DNA of 33,288 nt from Candidatus Scybalomonas excrementigallinarum (GTDB lineage: Bacteria > Bacillota > Clostridia > Lachnospirales > Lachnospiraceae), in contig DVIZ01000208.1 in assembly GCA_018710905.1 (NCBI GenBank), positions 1 to 33,288 of the forward strand, in the 5' to 3' direction. Both the position numbers and the translations under genes were made by a program. Of this stretch, positions 18,540 through 27,408 are shown in pieces (the stretch's first letter is position 1; every line of letters starts with the position of its first letter). Under the pieces are notes generated by a model. It did not search any database and was not told the origin of the DNA. It saw nothing but the letters and a program-made list of their open reading frames with translations.

Positions 18540-19958
18540 ATGAAGAAGAAACTGATATTATCCTATGTCCTTATTGTATTCTGTTTATTAGGGGCTTGTG
18601 TGGACATTTGGAATCAAGGCTATTCTTATATTCAAAAGCAAAATGAGGAAATATTTTTGACAAAAGCTTTCTTGCTTGCAGATGAGATAGAAGAACAGCA
18701 GTTTGAATCAGAAGAGAAATTAATTCAGTATGCTTTGAATAAGGCAAAAAAGTTTGGATTTCGGATTACGATTCTTGACTTACAGGGAACGGTACTTGCT
18801 GATTCTAGTAGAGATGCTAAATTCATGAACAATCATGGAAATCGAGCAGAAGTAAAAGAGGCCATAGAAAAAGGAAGTGGCTCTTCTATGCGTGACTCTG
18901 TTGTAATGAAGGAGAAATATCATTATGGAGCGGTGCGATTCAAAAGTGGACAAATAGAAGGCGTTCTTCGATTATCAACTTCCTTATCCACATATCAAAA
19001 GATTTGGAAGCAAGTGGTACAAAAAATCGTTCTTTTAATGCTGTTTGGATTTGTTGGAGTGCTTTGTTTAGTCCTATTGTTTTCAAGAAAAATTATAAAA
19101 CCCGTGGAACAAGTGACAGCTATGGCAGAGAAAATTTCAAAAGGAGATTATGAAGCCAGAATTACCGTGAAGGAACAAGATGAGATAGGACGGCTTGCAC
19201 AGGCGTTTAATCGAATGTCAGAAAGTCTACAAGAGACGATGGAATATTTAAATAGTCGAAATTTAGAGTTAGAAAACTTTGAAGAAATGAGAAAACAATT
19301 CGTATCCAATGTAACGCATGAATTAAAGACACCATTGACTTCAATTCGAGGATTTGTGGATACTTTGAAAAATGGGGCGTTAGAAGATAAAGAATATGCA
19401 GAACATTTCCTTGATATTATTGATATTGAAGCTGAGAGGCTTGGAACATTAATTCAAGATATTTTGGTGTTATCTGAAATGGAATCGGGAAAACGACCAT
19501 TTGAAGAAAAAGTTCCATGCGATTTAAAATTGATTTGGAACGAAGTGTATGAGCTGTTGCGAGTTCATTGTAAAAGTGGAGTGGAGTTAAAGAGTCAATT
19601 TGAAGAAGAAACAATAGAATTTTATGGGAACCCTTATCACTTAAAAGAAATTTTGTTGAACTTAGTGGATAATGCGTTAAATTATACCGAAAGAGGATTT
19701 GTAAAAGTTGTGTTTCAAAAGCAGGAAGATATGCTATTCATTGGTGTAGAGGATACAGGAATAGGAATTGAAAAGGAGCATTTGCCAAGATTATTTGAGC
19801 GATTTTATCGTGTGGATAAAGGACGTTCGAGAAAACAAGGGGGAACAGGACTTGGACTATCCATTGTAAAGCATATTGTGGAATTATATGATGGCACCAT
19901 TGAAGTGATAAGTGTTCCTGAAAAAGGGAGTTGCTTTCTTGTAAAATTGCCTCTTTAA
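18540..19958 (+). CDS. PhoR-like membrane sensor histidine kinase
   Basis: The partner kinase of the preceding regulator, 472 residues. TM1 is at about 5-22, then an extracellular sensor region (about 30-158), TM2 (about 162-182), a HAMP domain (about 183-235, KPVEQVTAMAEKISKGDYEA), and HisKA with phosphorylated His260 in VTHELKTPLTSIRG. The ATPase domain carries the N box NLVDNALNYT near 375, G1 VEDTGIGI and G2 GGTGLGLSIVKH near 433. No cytoplasmic PAS domain fits between HAMP and HisKA. The sensor region holds strings such as ITILDLQGTVLADS, typical of PAS-like (sCache) folds. The signal is unknown. A likely third operon member starts 85 bases downstream. Confidence 0.93.
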   Translation: MKKKLILSYVLIVFCLLGACVDIWNQGYSYIQKQNEEIFLTKAFLLADEIEEQQFESEEKLIQYALNKAKKFGFRITILDLQGTVLADSSRDAKFMNNHGNRAEVKEAIEKGSGSSMRDSVVMKEKYHYGAVRFKSGQIEGVLRLSTSLSTYQKIWKQVVQKIVLLMLFGFVGVLCLVLLFSRKIIKPVEQVTAMAEKISKGDYEARITVKEQDEIGRLAQAFNRMSESLQETMEYLNSRNLELENFEEMRKQFVSNVTHELKTPLTSIRGFVDTLKNGALEDKEYAEHFLDIIDIEAERLGTLIQDILVLSEMESGKRPFEEKVPCDLKLIWNEVYELLRVHCKSGVELKSQFEEETIEFYGNPYHLKEILLNLVDNALNYTERGFVKVVFQKQEDMLFIGVEDTGIGIEKEHLPRLFERFYRVDKGRSRKQGGTGLGLSIVKHIVELYDGTIEVISVPEKGSCFLVKLPL

Positions 19959-19970
19959 AGGAGGAAAAGT

Positions 19971-20006
19971 TTGAACTCGATAGAAATTTTTATGAAAAAG
20001 GAGTAA
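19971..20006 (+). CDS. Possible 11-codon leader peptide
   Basis: Immediately after the kinase stop, a perfect AGGAGG (19959-19964) sits 6 bases before TTG, opening a frame MNSIEIFMKKE and stop. It may be a leader that affects the next gene or a relic of an earlier start. Too short to support by sequence alone. Confidence 0.2.
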   Translation: MNSIEIFMKKE

Positions 20007-20043
20007 AACTTAGGGAATAGAAAGGAAAGAAAAGGAAGAGAGA

Positions 20044-20532
20044 ATGAGTGAACAAAAGAATAATTCATGGCTAGTTTTATTGACATTATTAGTGTTAGGA
20101 GGAGCGATTATTTTTTGTATTGATGGTTATAAGCGTTTTCAATTTGGACAAGATTTAGATGTGGTTTCGATTGAGATGGGGCATTTTGGAGAAGATGCCC
20201 AAAAGAGCATTTATTTAAAGCAAACAAAAGAGACCGAAGAGGAAATGATACAGTATTTATCACAACACGTTTTTATAAAAAGTAAGGATAAAAACTGGAA
20301 CGTACAAAAACAAGGGGAAAAAACACCTTATCTTTCTGTGATTGTTCAAGAAGGCGATGAACAAGAAAATCAATATCGAATTCGAATGGCAAAAGGAGAG
20401 AATCGGGTTGGAATTACTAGCTTAGATGAAAAAAATTCAAAAGAAGTAATGTATGAATTAATGAAAAAAGATTGGGAAAAGTTTCGAAGTGTTTTTTTGT
20501 CGTATTTTGAAGATGCAACAATACAGAAGTAA
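20044..20532 (+). CDS. Small membrane-anchored protein of unknown function in the two-component operon
   Basis: A 162-residue protein with one membrane segment (about 9-27, LVLLTLLVLGGAIIFCIDG) and a soluble part of about 130 residues rich in Glu, Lys and Gln. The N-terminal charge pattern does not clearly give the topology; a signal-anchor with the rest outside is the simplest reading. I do not recognise the family. It lies 85 bases after the kinase gene on the same strand with AGGAAGAGAG upstream, and no terminator intervenes. It could be an accessory to the sensor kinase or an unrelated wall protein; both are guesses. Confidence 0.65.
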   Translation: MSEQKNNSWLVLLTLLVLGGAIIFCIDGYKRFQFGQDLDVVSIEMGHFGEDAQKSIYLKQTKETEEEMIQYLSQHVFIKSKDKNWNVQKQGEKTPYLSVIVQEGDEQENQYRIRMAKGENRVGITSLDEKNSKEVMYELMKKDWEKFRSVFLSYFEDATIQK

Positions 20533-20581
20533 ACAATAAACGGTTTCATTCATTAAAATTTTATTTTTTGAAAGAAAACAC

Positions 20582-20610
20582 TTGTCAAATGAAGAAAAAT
20601 GTTGTATTCT
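20582..20610 (+). promoter_or_regulatory. Promoter of the ZTP riboswitch-purH transcript
   Basis: TTGTCA (20582-20587) and TATTCT (20605-20610) are 17 bases apart, putting the transcript start just before the first riboswitch stem at 20623. Confidence 0.65.
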
Positions 20611-20620
20611 AACGTTAGTA

Positions 20621-20695
20621 AAGCTGTGTGACTGGCGGATCAGTGGAATTAACCACGGGGAGCACAGCCGATAAAAGCCGACCGCCTGGGCATGA
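20621..20695 (+). ncRNA. ZTP riboswitch (pfl motif) upstream of purH
   Basis: Stem P1 is GCTGTG (20623-20628) with CACAGC (20663-20668). The hairpin GTGG/CCAC (20643-20646, 20653-20656) follows, and the conserved GTGACTGGCGG and CCGCCTGGGC blocks are present. GGCGG (20634-20638) and CCGCC (20682-20686) can form the pseudoknot. The motif binds ZTP/ZMP, the substrate side of purH, so it signals folate shortage. Its 3' half overlaps the terminator at 20673, so binding should favour read-through. Confidence 0.93.
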
Positions 20696-20728
20696 GAAAT
20701 ACCTAGGCGATCGGCTTTTGATCTTTTT
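20673..20728 (+). terminator. Riboswitch expression-platform terminator
   Basis: AAAAGCCGACCGCCT (20673-20687) pairs with AGGCGATCGGCTTTT (20705-20719) with one mismatch, then GATCTTTTT. The left arm uses the CCGCC needed for the aptamer pseudoknot, so the two structures exclude each other. From 20729 to 20905 the leader is AT-rich, with a TTGAATC/GATTCAA inverted repeat and nothing else recognised. Confidence 0.88.
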
Positions 20729-20905
20729 GAATCATACATATTAATATATATATATGTTTGTGCATCAAATTTCTCCTATAGTTCTCAAAGATTCAAAGGA
20801 CAAAAGCCTCGCAAGGGTTTCTATTTTTTCTTAACAATATTGATCAAAGATTTTCCAACAAGCATTTTAAATAAATAAAAAATATAAAATAATATGGAGG
20901 AAACT

Positions 20906-22459
20906 ATGAGAGCATTAATCAGTGTATCTGACAAAACAGGAATTGTAGAATTAGCAAAAGAACTCACTTCTTTAGGGGTGGAAATTATTTCAACTGGTGG
21001 AACTTATAAAAAGTTGCAAGAAGAAGGAGTGACGGCGATTGAAATTAGTGAATTGACTGGTTTTCCCGAATGTTTAGATGGGCGTGTAAAAACGCTTCAT
21101 CCAATGGTTCATGCAGGATTGCTTGCTATGAGAAGCAACGAAGAACATATGAAGCAGATAGAACGCTTAGGTGTAAAACCAATCGATATGGTGATTGTGA
21201 ATCTCTACCCATTTAAACAGACAATTATGAAAGACGGTGTCACAAGAGAAGAAGCAGTGGAAAACATCGATATTGGTGGACCGACAATGCTTCGTGCTGC
21301 TGCAAAAAATTATCAAGATGTGGCAGTTGTGATTGATCCAAGAGACTATGAAAAAGTGCTTTCAGAATTAAAAGAGAATGGACAAGTTTCCCTTGATACA
21401 AAATTTTATCTTATGCAAAAAGTGTTTATGCATACAGCCAACTATGATGCGATGATTGCTGATTACTTAAAAAAGGAACGTCATGATGAAGAACTACCAG
21501 AGACATTAACTATGACATTTGAAAAGGTACAAGATATGCGTTATGGTGAAAATCCACATCAAAAAGCAGCTTTTTATCGAGAAGTCGGAAAGCAAGTTGG
21601 TTCTTTAGTTGATGCAGTTCAATTAAATGGAAAAGAATTATCTTTTAATAATATTAATGATACCAATGGCGCATTAGAATTATTAAAAGAATTCGAAGAA
21701 CCAACGGTAGTTGCTTGTAAGCATGGAAATCCTTGCGGTGTCGGTTCTGCTGATACGATTATAGAGGCATGGACAAAGGCATATGAGGCAGACAAAGTAT
21801 CCATTTTTGGCGGTATTGTGACAGTGAATCGAGAAGTGACAAAAGAACTTGCAGCAAAAATGCAAAAGATTTTCTTAGAAGTTATTGTAGCACCTTCTTA
21901 TACGAAGGAGGCACTTGAAATTTTACAGTCTAAGAAAAATGTAAGGGTTCTTCAGTTAGACAATATTTCTGTTCCACAAAAAGAAACGGCGTATGACTTG
22001 AAAAAAGTAAATGGTGGCTTAATTGTACAAACCATTGATAGTAAATTAATGAGCGAAGAAGAAATGAAAGTTGTGACAAAAATACAACCAACCGCGGAAC
22101 AACTAGAAGACTTAATGTTTGCATGGAAGATGGTGAAGTTTGTAAAATCCAATGGAATTGCAGTGGCGAAAAACAAACAATCTATCGGAATTGGGCCTGG
22201 ACAAGTCAATCGTATTTGGGCGGCAAAACAATGTTTTGAGCATGCAAAGGAATTAATTGGCGATGATGCTACACAAGGTGCTGTATTAGCTTCCGATGCA
22301 TTCTTTCCATTTGATGATTGTGTAGAAGCTGCTCATGAAGCGGGAATTCAAGCGATTATCCAACCGGGAGGCTCTGTAAGAGATCAAGATTCCATTGATA
22401 AATGCAATGAATATGGAATTGCTATGATTTTTACTGGAATGAGACATTTTAGACATTAA
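20906..22459 (+). CDS. purH: Bifunctional AICAR formyltransferase/IMP cyclohydrolase
   Basis: PurH performs the last two steps to IMP: it formylates AICAR with 10-formyl-THF, then closes the ring. The 517-residue protein has the N-terminal cyclohydrolase domain ([29 protein letters not shown]) and the C-terminal transformylase domain with CKHGNPCG, whose Lys-His pair is catalytic. I start at ATG 20906 because GGAGG (20897-20901) is 4 bases upstream; the in-frame ATG at 20894 runs into that site. Regulation is by the ZTP riboswitch, whose ligand is the phosphorylated form of its substrate. A terminator follows at 22472. Confidence 0.97.
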   Translation: MRALISVSDKTGIVELAKELTSLGVEIISTGGTYKKLQEEGVTAIEISELTGFPECLDGRVKTLHPMVHAGLLAMRSNEEHMKQIERLGVKPIDMVIVNLYPFKQTIMKDGVTREEAVENIDIGGPTMLRAAAKNYQDVAVVIDPRDYEKVLSELKENGQVSLDTKFYLMQKVFMHTANYDAMIADYLKKERHDEELPETLTMTFEKVQDMRYGENPHQKAAFYREVGKQVGSLVDAVQLNGKELSFNNINDTNGALELLKEFEEPTVVACKHGNPCGVGSADTIIEAWTKAYEADKVSIFGGIVTVNREVTKELAAKMQKIFLEVIVAPSYTKEALEILQSKKNVRVLQLDNISVPQKETAYDLKKVNGGLIVQTIDSKLMSEEEMKVVTKIQPTAEQLEDLMFAWKMVKFVKSNGIAVAKNKQSIGIGPGQVNRIWAAKQCFEHAKELIGDDATQGAVLASDAFFPFDDCVEAAHEAGIQAIIQPGGSVRDQDSIDKCNEYGIAMIFTGMRHFRH

Positions 22460-22471
22460 TTATCCTTTATA

Positions 22472-22524
22472 AAACTAGACTGTAATAGGAATTAAAAATA
22501 TTCCTGTTATAGTCTGGTTTTTTT
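22472..22524 (+). terminator. Terminator of purH
   Basis: Arms 22472-22492 and 22500-22520 pair over about 20 positions with a few G-U or mismatched pairs, followed by a T run that leads straight into repeat copy D. Confidence 0.88.
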
Positions 22525-22581
22525 ATTTCATAGGAAATACATTGTTACATTCATTTGTAAAAGTGCTATTTCCTATGAAAT
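22525..22581. repeat. Terminator-linked intergenic repeat, copy D (perfect palindromic ends)
   Basis: ATTTCATAGGAAATA (22525-22539) and TATTTCCTATGAAAT (22567-22581) are exact inverted copies of 15 bases around a 27-base loop. The loop resembles that of copy A. This is the simplest, full-length form of the first module. The following 22582-23042 is AT-rich; no gene or clear RNA was recognised in it. Confidence 0.8.
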
Positions 22582-23042
22582 ATTCATTCTATAAAAAACA
22601 TTTTGTGGAAACAAGACAAGTTGGCATACAAAAAGTTATCAGATTATTTCTTTCGTTTGAACGATATGGATAAGGTTTATCATAAAGATAAGAATTATTA
22701 AATAAAAAAGGAGAAATCCAAATAAAAAAATAGAAAATAGAAAAATGTAGAAATTTTATTGGGAGATAAAAGCAGAATGAACGAGATGTAAAGAAAAAAT
22801 GAGAAGTTTCTTTATTCTTAAATCAATCTGTTTAAAAGAGGTTTCATGATGGTTTTATTTTTGTGAAAATACAATAAAAAAATAAAAAGGATTTTTAAAG
22901 AAAAAATCTCAATAATGAATTCTAAAAAAAAATACTTTCTATTTTCTGAAAAATTCTGTATGATAATAGAAATCATTTATGCAAGAAAACCACAGAATGT
23001 GCTTTTTGTCGTTTTAAGAAACTCTTAGGAGCAAAAATAAAT

Positions 23043-23068
23043 TGAATAAATAGTTTTATATTTATTCA
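23043..23068. promoter_or_regulatory. Perfect 10-base inverted repeat upstream of the FNT gene
   Basis: TGAATAAATA (23043-23052) and TATTTATTCA (23059-23068) are exact inverted copies with a six-base loop, about 60 bases before the start codon. It may be an operator or an mRNA hairpin. It does not match Rex, CIRCE or a classic FNR site. Confidence 0.45.
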
Positions 23069-23129
23069 TAAAAGAGTTCCAAAACGAATGATGACAAAAT
23101 AGAAAATTTAAGAAAGAGAGGAAAATGGA

Positions 23130-23906
23130 ATGTTTCAAGAAGAATTTAAAGATGTTGTAAAAACGGGAATGATAAAAAATCGTTTTTTAAAGAAAAATCC
23201 ATTGGGCTATTTTATTTCATCAATTATTGCAGGACTTTTTATTGCAGTAGGAGGATTTGTAGCTTTTTTAATTGGCTCAATCGTATCCGTAGGGGAAGTA
23301 GCATCGTTAACAAAAGTGATTCAAGCAATCACATTTGCTTCTGCCCTTAGTTTGATCGTAATGGCAGGGGCAGAATTATACACAGGAAACAATTTTGTTA
23401 TGGCTTCTGCTTCTTTAAGAAAGCAAGTACCATGGAAAGATACTATTCGACTTTGGATTACTTGTTGGATTGGAAACTTAATCGGTTCTCTCATTTCTGC
23501 TGTTGCATTTCAATTAACAGGAATACCAAAAGGCAGTGTAGGTGCTTATTTTGCTACGATTGCAGAAGGAAAAATGGCAATTGCACCGTTGTCTCTTTTA
23601 CTACGAGCAATGTTTTGTAACATATTAGTATGTCTTGCTATCTGGTGTAGTATTAAATTAAAATCAGAATCTGGAAAACTGATTATGGTATTTTGGTGCA
23701 TTATGATTTTTATGATCTGCGGATTTGAACATAGCATTGCCAATATGAGTGTTTTAATGGTTGGATTATTAAATGGAGCAGGAGCAGATGTAAGCATTGC
23801 AGGATATATTTATAATATTGCAATTGTAAGTATTGGAAATCTCCTTGGTTCTGTTTTCGTTGTCGCAATTCCATATCATATTATTTCAAAAGAGATAGTA
23901 GAATAA
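23130..23906 (+). CDS. Formate/nitrite transporter (FNT) family channel
   Basis: A 258-residue inner-membrane protein of the FNT family, with about six membrane helices, which forms pentameric channels for small monovalent anions such as formate, nitrite or hydrosulfide. Diagnostic stretches are AGAELYTGNN (about 79-88), FCNILVCLAIWCS (about 162-174) and GFEHSIANM with the central pore His201. The anion cannot be decided from sequence; formate fits a fermenting Clostridium. Start ATG 23130 follows GAGAGG; an out-of-frame ATG lies five bases earlier, the same arrangement as at guaB. It is monocistronic, with a terminator at 23951 and a perfect palindrome upstream that may control it. Confidence 0.9.
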   Translation: MFQEEFKDVVKTGMIKNRFLKKNPLGYFISSIIAGLFIAVGGFVAFLIGSIVSVGEVASLTKVIQAITFASALSLIVMAGAELYTGNNFVMASASLRKQVPWKDTIRLWITCWIGNLIGSLISAVAFQLTGIPKGSVGAYFATIAEGKMAIAPLSLLLRAMFCNILVCLAIWCSIKLKSESGKLIMVFWCIMIFMICGFEHSIANMSVLMVGLLNGAGADVSIAGYIYNIAIVSIGNLLGSVFVVAIPYHIISKEIVE

Positions 23907-23950
23907 AAGATAAAATATAATTTGATAAGTTTCTATTGAACTTTACATAA

Positions 23951-24016
23951 GCAGCTAATCTTTTCGACTACGAACGTGAGCAATTGTTCTTGTTATCGTT
24001 GATTAGCTGCTTTTTT
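23951..24016 (+). terminator. Terminator of the FNT gene
   Basis: GCAGCTAATC (23951-23960) and GATTAGCTGC (24001-24010) are perfect complements, with weaker inner pairing across a long loop, and six T follow. Confidence 0.85.
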
Positions 24017-24104
24017 ATGTTATAGGAATTGCTCGGGCGCGGCAAAGTGTGCGTTGCTAGAAGTTATCGAAAGTCGCGAGGAGTGTTAGGCGCACACTTT
24101 GTTC
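24011..24104. repeat. Terminator-linked intergenic repeat, copy E
   Basis: Begins in the T-tract with TTTTTTATGTTATAGGA (24011-24027), which equals the reverse complement of the right arm of copy C. It then has CAAAGTGTGCG (24043-24053) facing CGCACACTTTG (24091-24101), and the 49-base module shared with copy B (24056-24104). The stretch 24105-24252 holds nothing else that I recognise. Confidence 0.75.
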
Positions 24105-24252
24105 TAATTGTTTCGGTATGAGAAGAGAAGAAAAGGGAAATAAATGTTGTTAGGAAGGACCGTGTAGCAAATATTTGAGCTATTTTTCAATGAAATAACA
24201 ATGAGAAAAAATGACAGTAAGGGTGAAAACTGGTAGATTCATGGAAAAGCAG

Positions 24253-24281
24253 TTGTAAGAATGAAAAGAATCCCGTATAAT
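24253..24281 (+). promoter_or_regulatory. Promoter of the protease-era-recO cluster
   Basis: TTGTAA (24253-24258) and TATAAT (24276-24281) are 17 bases apart, about 65 bases before the protease start. Confidence 0.7.
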
Positions 24282-24345
24282 GAATGGAGAAGTTAGGGGA
24301 TTAAATTAAAAAGAAGGAAAGGAGTGTACAGAATAAGGTTTTATT

Positions 24346-27282
24346 TTGTACAATAACGATATGTTTGAAATAATAGGACAAGTCTATGGGGCGTATACAC
24401 TAGAAGAACGCACCCATTTAAAAGAATTAAATGCAACAGGATATATTATTCGTCATAATAAGACAAAAGCGAGAATTGTTGTTATTTCCAATGAAGATGA
24501 CAATAAAGTGTTTACGATTGGATTCCGCACACCGCCAAAGGATAATACAGGGGTGCCTCACATTATGGAACACTCTGTATTATGTGGTTCTAAAGAGTTT
24601 CCAGCAAAAGATCCATTTATTGAATTAGTAAAAGGCTCTTTAAATACCTTTTTAAATGCTATGACCTATCCAGATAAAACTGTTTATCCAGTGGCAAGTT
24701 GTAATGATAAAGATTTTCATAATTTAATGCACGTTTACTTAGATGCGGTATTTTATCCAAACATTTACGAACGTCCACAGATTATGATGCAGGAAGGTTG
24801 GCACTATGAAGCGGAAACAATGGATGCACCAATTCAATATAATGGTGTCGTTTATAATGAAATGAAAGGTGCATTTTCTTCTGCTGATGAACAGCTTTCT
24901 CGTTTAATAAAGGTTTCATTATTAAAAGGCACACCATATGAGTTTGAATCTGGTGGAGATCCAAAGTATATTCCAGATTTAACACAGGAAGACTTTTTAG
25001 AATTCCATAGAACTTACTATCATCCATCGAACAGTTATATTTATCTTTATGGGGATATGGATTTTGAAAAAGATCTAGCGTGGATGGACGAACATTATTT
25101 AAGCAAATTTGAGGAATTACAAATTGATTCTGAAATTACGACTTGCGATGCTTCTATGGCAGAAAGAAGAGTCGTGGAAGAGTATTCCATTAGTGAATCA
25201 GAAAAAGAAGAAGATAATACGTATTTAAGTTGGAATACAGTCGTTGGAACAAGCCTTGATAAAGAGTTATATCTTGCTTTTCAAATTCTTGATTATGCTT
25301 TGTTTTCAGCTCCAGGAGCTCCGATTAAAAAGGCATTAATCGATGGTGGAATTGGAAAAGATATCGATAGTTCTTATGATAATGGCTTATTGCAACCAAT
25401 GTTTTCTGTCATTGCAAAAAATGCAAATCCATCGGATGAAGAAAAGTTCTTATCCATTCTTTATGGAGAGTTCAAACGCATAGTAGAACAAGGGGTGGAT
25501 CGCCGTTCTTTAGAAGCTGCCATTAATTACTATGAGTTTAAATATCGGGAAGCGAACTTTGGAAGATTTCCAAAAGGCTTAATGTATGGACTTCAATTAT
25601 TTGATAGCTGGCTTTATGATGATGCGAAGCCATTTATCCATTTACAGACAGAAGAAACGTTTGCGTTCTTAAAACAAAATTTAGATTCTGGTTATTTTGA
25701 ACAGTTAATAGAACGTTACTTCCTTCATAACGATCATACAACAGTAGTCGTGTTAAAACCGAAAAAAGGATTAAATGACGAGGCAGAGCAAAAGGTAAAG
25801 GAAAAATTAAGTGCCTATGAAAAAACGCTCACAAGAGAAGAAAAAGAGGCCATTGTAGAAGGCACAAAAGCGTTAAAGGCTTATCAAGATGAGCCATCCA
25901 CACAAGAAGAATTACTGACAATTCCTATGCTTGAAATTTCGGATATTAAAAGAGAAATTCAACCACTCTATAATAAGGAAGAAGAAATTTGTGGTACAAA
26001 AGTGATTAGCCATGAATTATTTACAAATGGAATTGTTTACACCTCTTTGAATTTCAAATTGGATCATTTAACAGAACAACAATTGTCTTTTGCCTCTTTA
26101 TTAACAGCGATTTATCAATTTGTGGATACGGAACATTTTACGTATAATGAGTTAGCCAATGAAGTGAACATTGAAACAGGTGGCATTTATACGAATGTAA
26201 CTGTTTTACCAACAAAGGATAAAAATCCACTTCCAATCTTGGAAATTCGTGGAAAAGCGTTAGAAGATAAATGCGATTCTATGTTAGAATTAATGAAAGA
26301 GATTTTATTCCATTCTAAGTTAGAGGACAAAAAACGTCTAAAAGAAGTATTAGAAGAGACAAAATCTCGTATGCAAATGCAGTTATCCGCACAAGGACAT
26401 TCCGTATCTGCAAATCGTGTCATGTCTTATTTTTCAAAAGTGTCTTACGAAAAGGAATGTGTATTAGGAATTACGTTCTATAGTATGTTACTCGATCTAT
26501 TAGAAAATTATGAAGAAAAGGCAGATTGGCTTATAGAACAATTAAAAGAAACACAAAAGGCAATGTTCCAAAAACAAAACTTAATCGTAAGTTATACTTC
26601 TGGTGTGTTAGCAAAAGACACATTGAAAACAGGATTTGAACATTTTGTATCTTCTCTTTATGAAGATGAAGAGGAAAGAGAACTTTTAGTAGTAGAGCCT
26701 TCTGTGAAAAACGAAGGATTCCAAACAGCGAGCCAAGTGCAGTATGTGGCAACAGGTGGTAATTTCTGTGAAAAAGGATTTCAGTATACAGGGGCGTTAA
26801 AAGCGTTACAAGTGATGTTCTCCTACGACTATTTATGGTTGAATATTCGTGTGAAAGGTGGAGCGTATGGCTGTATGTGTGGATTTACGAGAACAGGAGA
26901 TTCTTATTTCACTTCTTATCGTGATCCAAACCTTATGGAGACATTTGAAGTGTACCAAAAAGCATCCGAATATGTAAGAGAGTTTGATTGTGACGATCGG
27001 GATATGACGAAATATATTATTGGAGCCATTGGTTCTATGGATATTCCAATGGAACCTTCTGCAAAAGGAGCGCGTTCTTTCAACTGTTATTTAATGGGAA
27101 TCACAGAAGAAGAATTACAAAGAGAGCGTGATGAACTTCTTGCTACAAATCAAGAGACCATTCGCGGATTAGCGGACTTAATTCATTCCGTTACAGAAGA
27201 GAAATTAATTTGTGCTGTTGGTGGCGAAACAAAATTAAAAGAAAGTGAAGGACAGTTTAAACAACTTCGCAGCATTTTCTAA
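24346..27282 (+). CDS. M16C-family metalloprotease (presequence protease PreP-like)
   Basis: A 978-residue zinc protease of the insulinase superfamily, M16C subgroup, which degrades peptides inside a two-half chamber. The inverted zinc motif is HIMEHSVLCGS with His72, Glu75 and His76; the distal glutamate is probably in VVYNEMKGAFSS, about 100 residues on. The second half shows the usual RVKGGAYG near its C-terminal domain. Length is normal for PreP. No signal peptide, so cytoplasmic. The start is uncertain: TTG 24346 has AAGG 7-8 bases upstream, while ATG 24361 (five codons in) lacks a well-placed site; the stronger GGAAAGGAG lies 22 bases before the TTG. First in a cluster with era and recO. 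Confidence 0.9.
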   Translation: MYNNDMFEIIGQVYGAYTLEERTHLKELNATGYIIRHNKTKARIVVISNEDDNKVFTIGFRTPPKDNTGVPHIMEHSVLCGSKEFPAKDPFIELVKGSLNTFLNAMTYPDKTVYPVASCNDKDFHNLMHVYLDAVFYPNIYERPQIMMQEGWHYEAETMDAPIQYNGVVYNEMKGAFSSADEQLSRLIKVSLLKGTPYEFESGGDPKYIPDLTQEDFLEFHRTYYHPSNSYIYLYGDMDFEKDLAWMDEHYLSKFEELQIDSEITTCDASMAERRVVEEYSISESEKEEDNTYLSWNTVVGTSLDKELYLAFQILDYALFSAPGAPIKKALIDGGIGKDIDSSYDNGLLQPMFSVIAKNANPSDEEKFLSILYGEFKRIVEQGVDRRSLEAAINYYEFKYREANFGRFPKGLMYGLQLFDSWLYDDAKPFIHLQTEETFAFLKQNLDSGYFEQLIERYFLHNDHTTVVVLKPKKGLNDEAEQKVKEKLSAYEKTLTREEKEAIVEGTKALKAYQDEPSTQEELLTIPMLEISDIKREIQPLYNKEEEICGTKVISHELFTNGIVYTSLNFKLDHLTEQQLSFASLLTAIYQFVDTEHFTYNELANEVNIETGGIYTNVTVLPTKDKNPLPILEIRGKALEDKCDSMLELMKEILFHSKLEDKKRLKEVLEETKSRMQMQLSAQGHSVSANRVMSYFSKVSYEKECVLGITFYSMLLDLLENYEEKADWLIEQLKETQKAMFQKQNLIVSYTSGVLAKDTLKTGFEHFVSSLYEDEEERELLVVEPSVKNEGFQTASQVQYVATGGNFCEKGFQYTGALKALQVMFSYDYLWLNIRVKGGAYGCMCGFTRTGDSYFTSYRDPNLMETFEVYQKASEYVREFDCDDRDMTKYIIGAIGSMDIPMEPSAKGARSFNCYLMGITEEELQRERDELLATNQETIRGLADLIHSVTEEKLICAVGGETKLKESEGQFKQLRSIF

Positions 27283-27306
27283 AGAAGGAAAAGCAAGCGA
27301 TGAAAA

Positions 27307-27340
27307 TAAGAGATCCAATGGAGCATAGTTGGATCTCTTA
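27307..27340. other. Perfect 12-base inverted repeat between the protease gene and era
   Basis: TAAGAGATCCAA (27307-27318) and TTGGATCTCTTA (27329-27340) are exact complements around a 10-base loop. There is no T run after it, so it is not a standard terminator; it could be a processing site, an attenuator or an operator. Confidence 0.6.
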
Positions 27341-27408
27341 TACGTTATGACAAAGAGCTGATGAGAAAGGATTTTCTTTCATTAGCGAGAAAAGAAAGGG
27401 AATATAAT

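Noticed and set aside
20781-20835. A second terminator in the purH leader (AAAGCCTCGCAAGGGTTT followed by T-rich sequence)
   Set aside because: The stem has a mismatch near its centre and is very short; it is weaker than the clear riboswitch terminator upstream.
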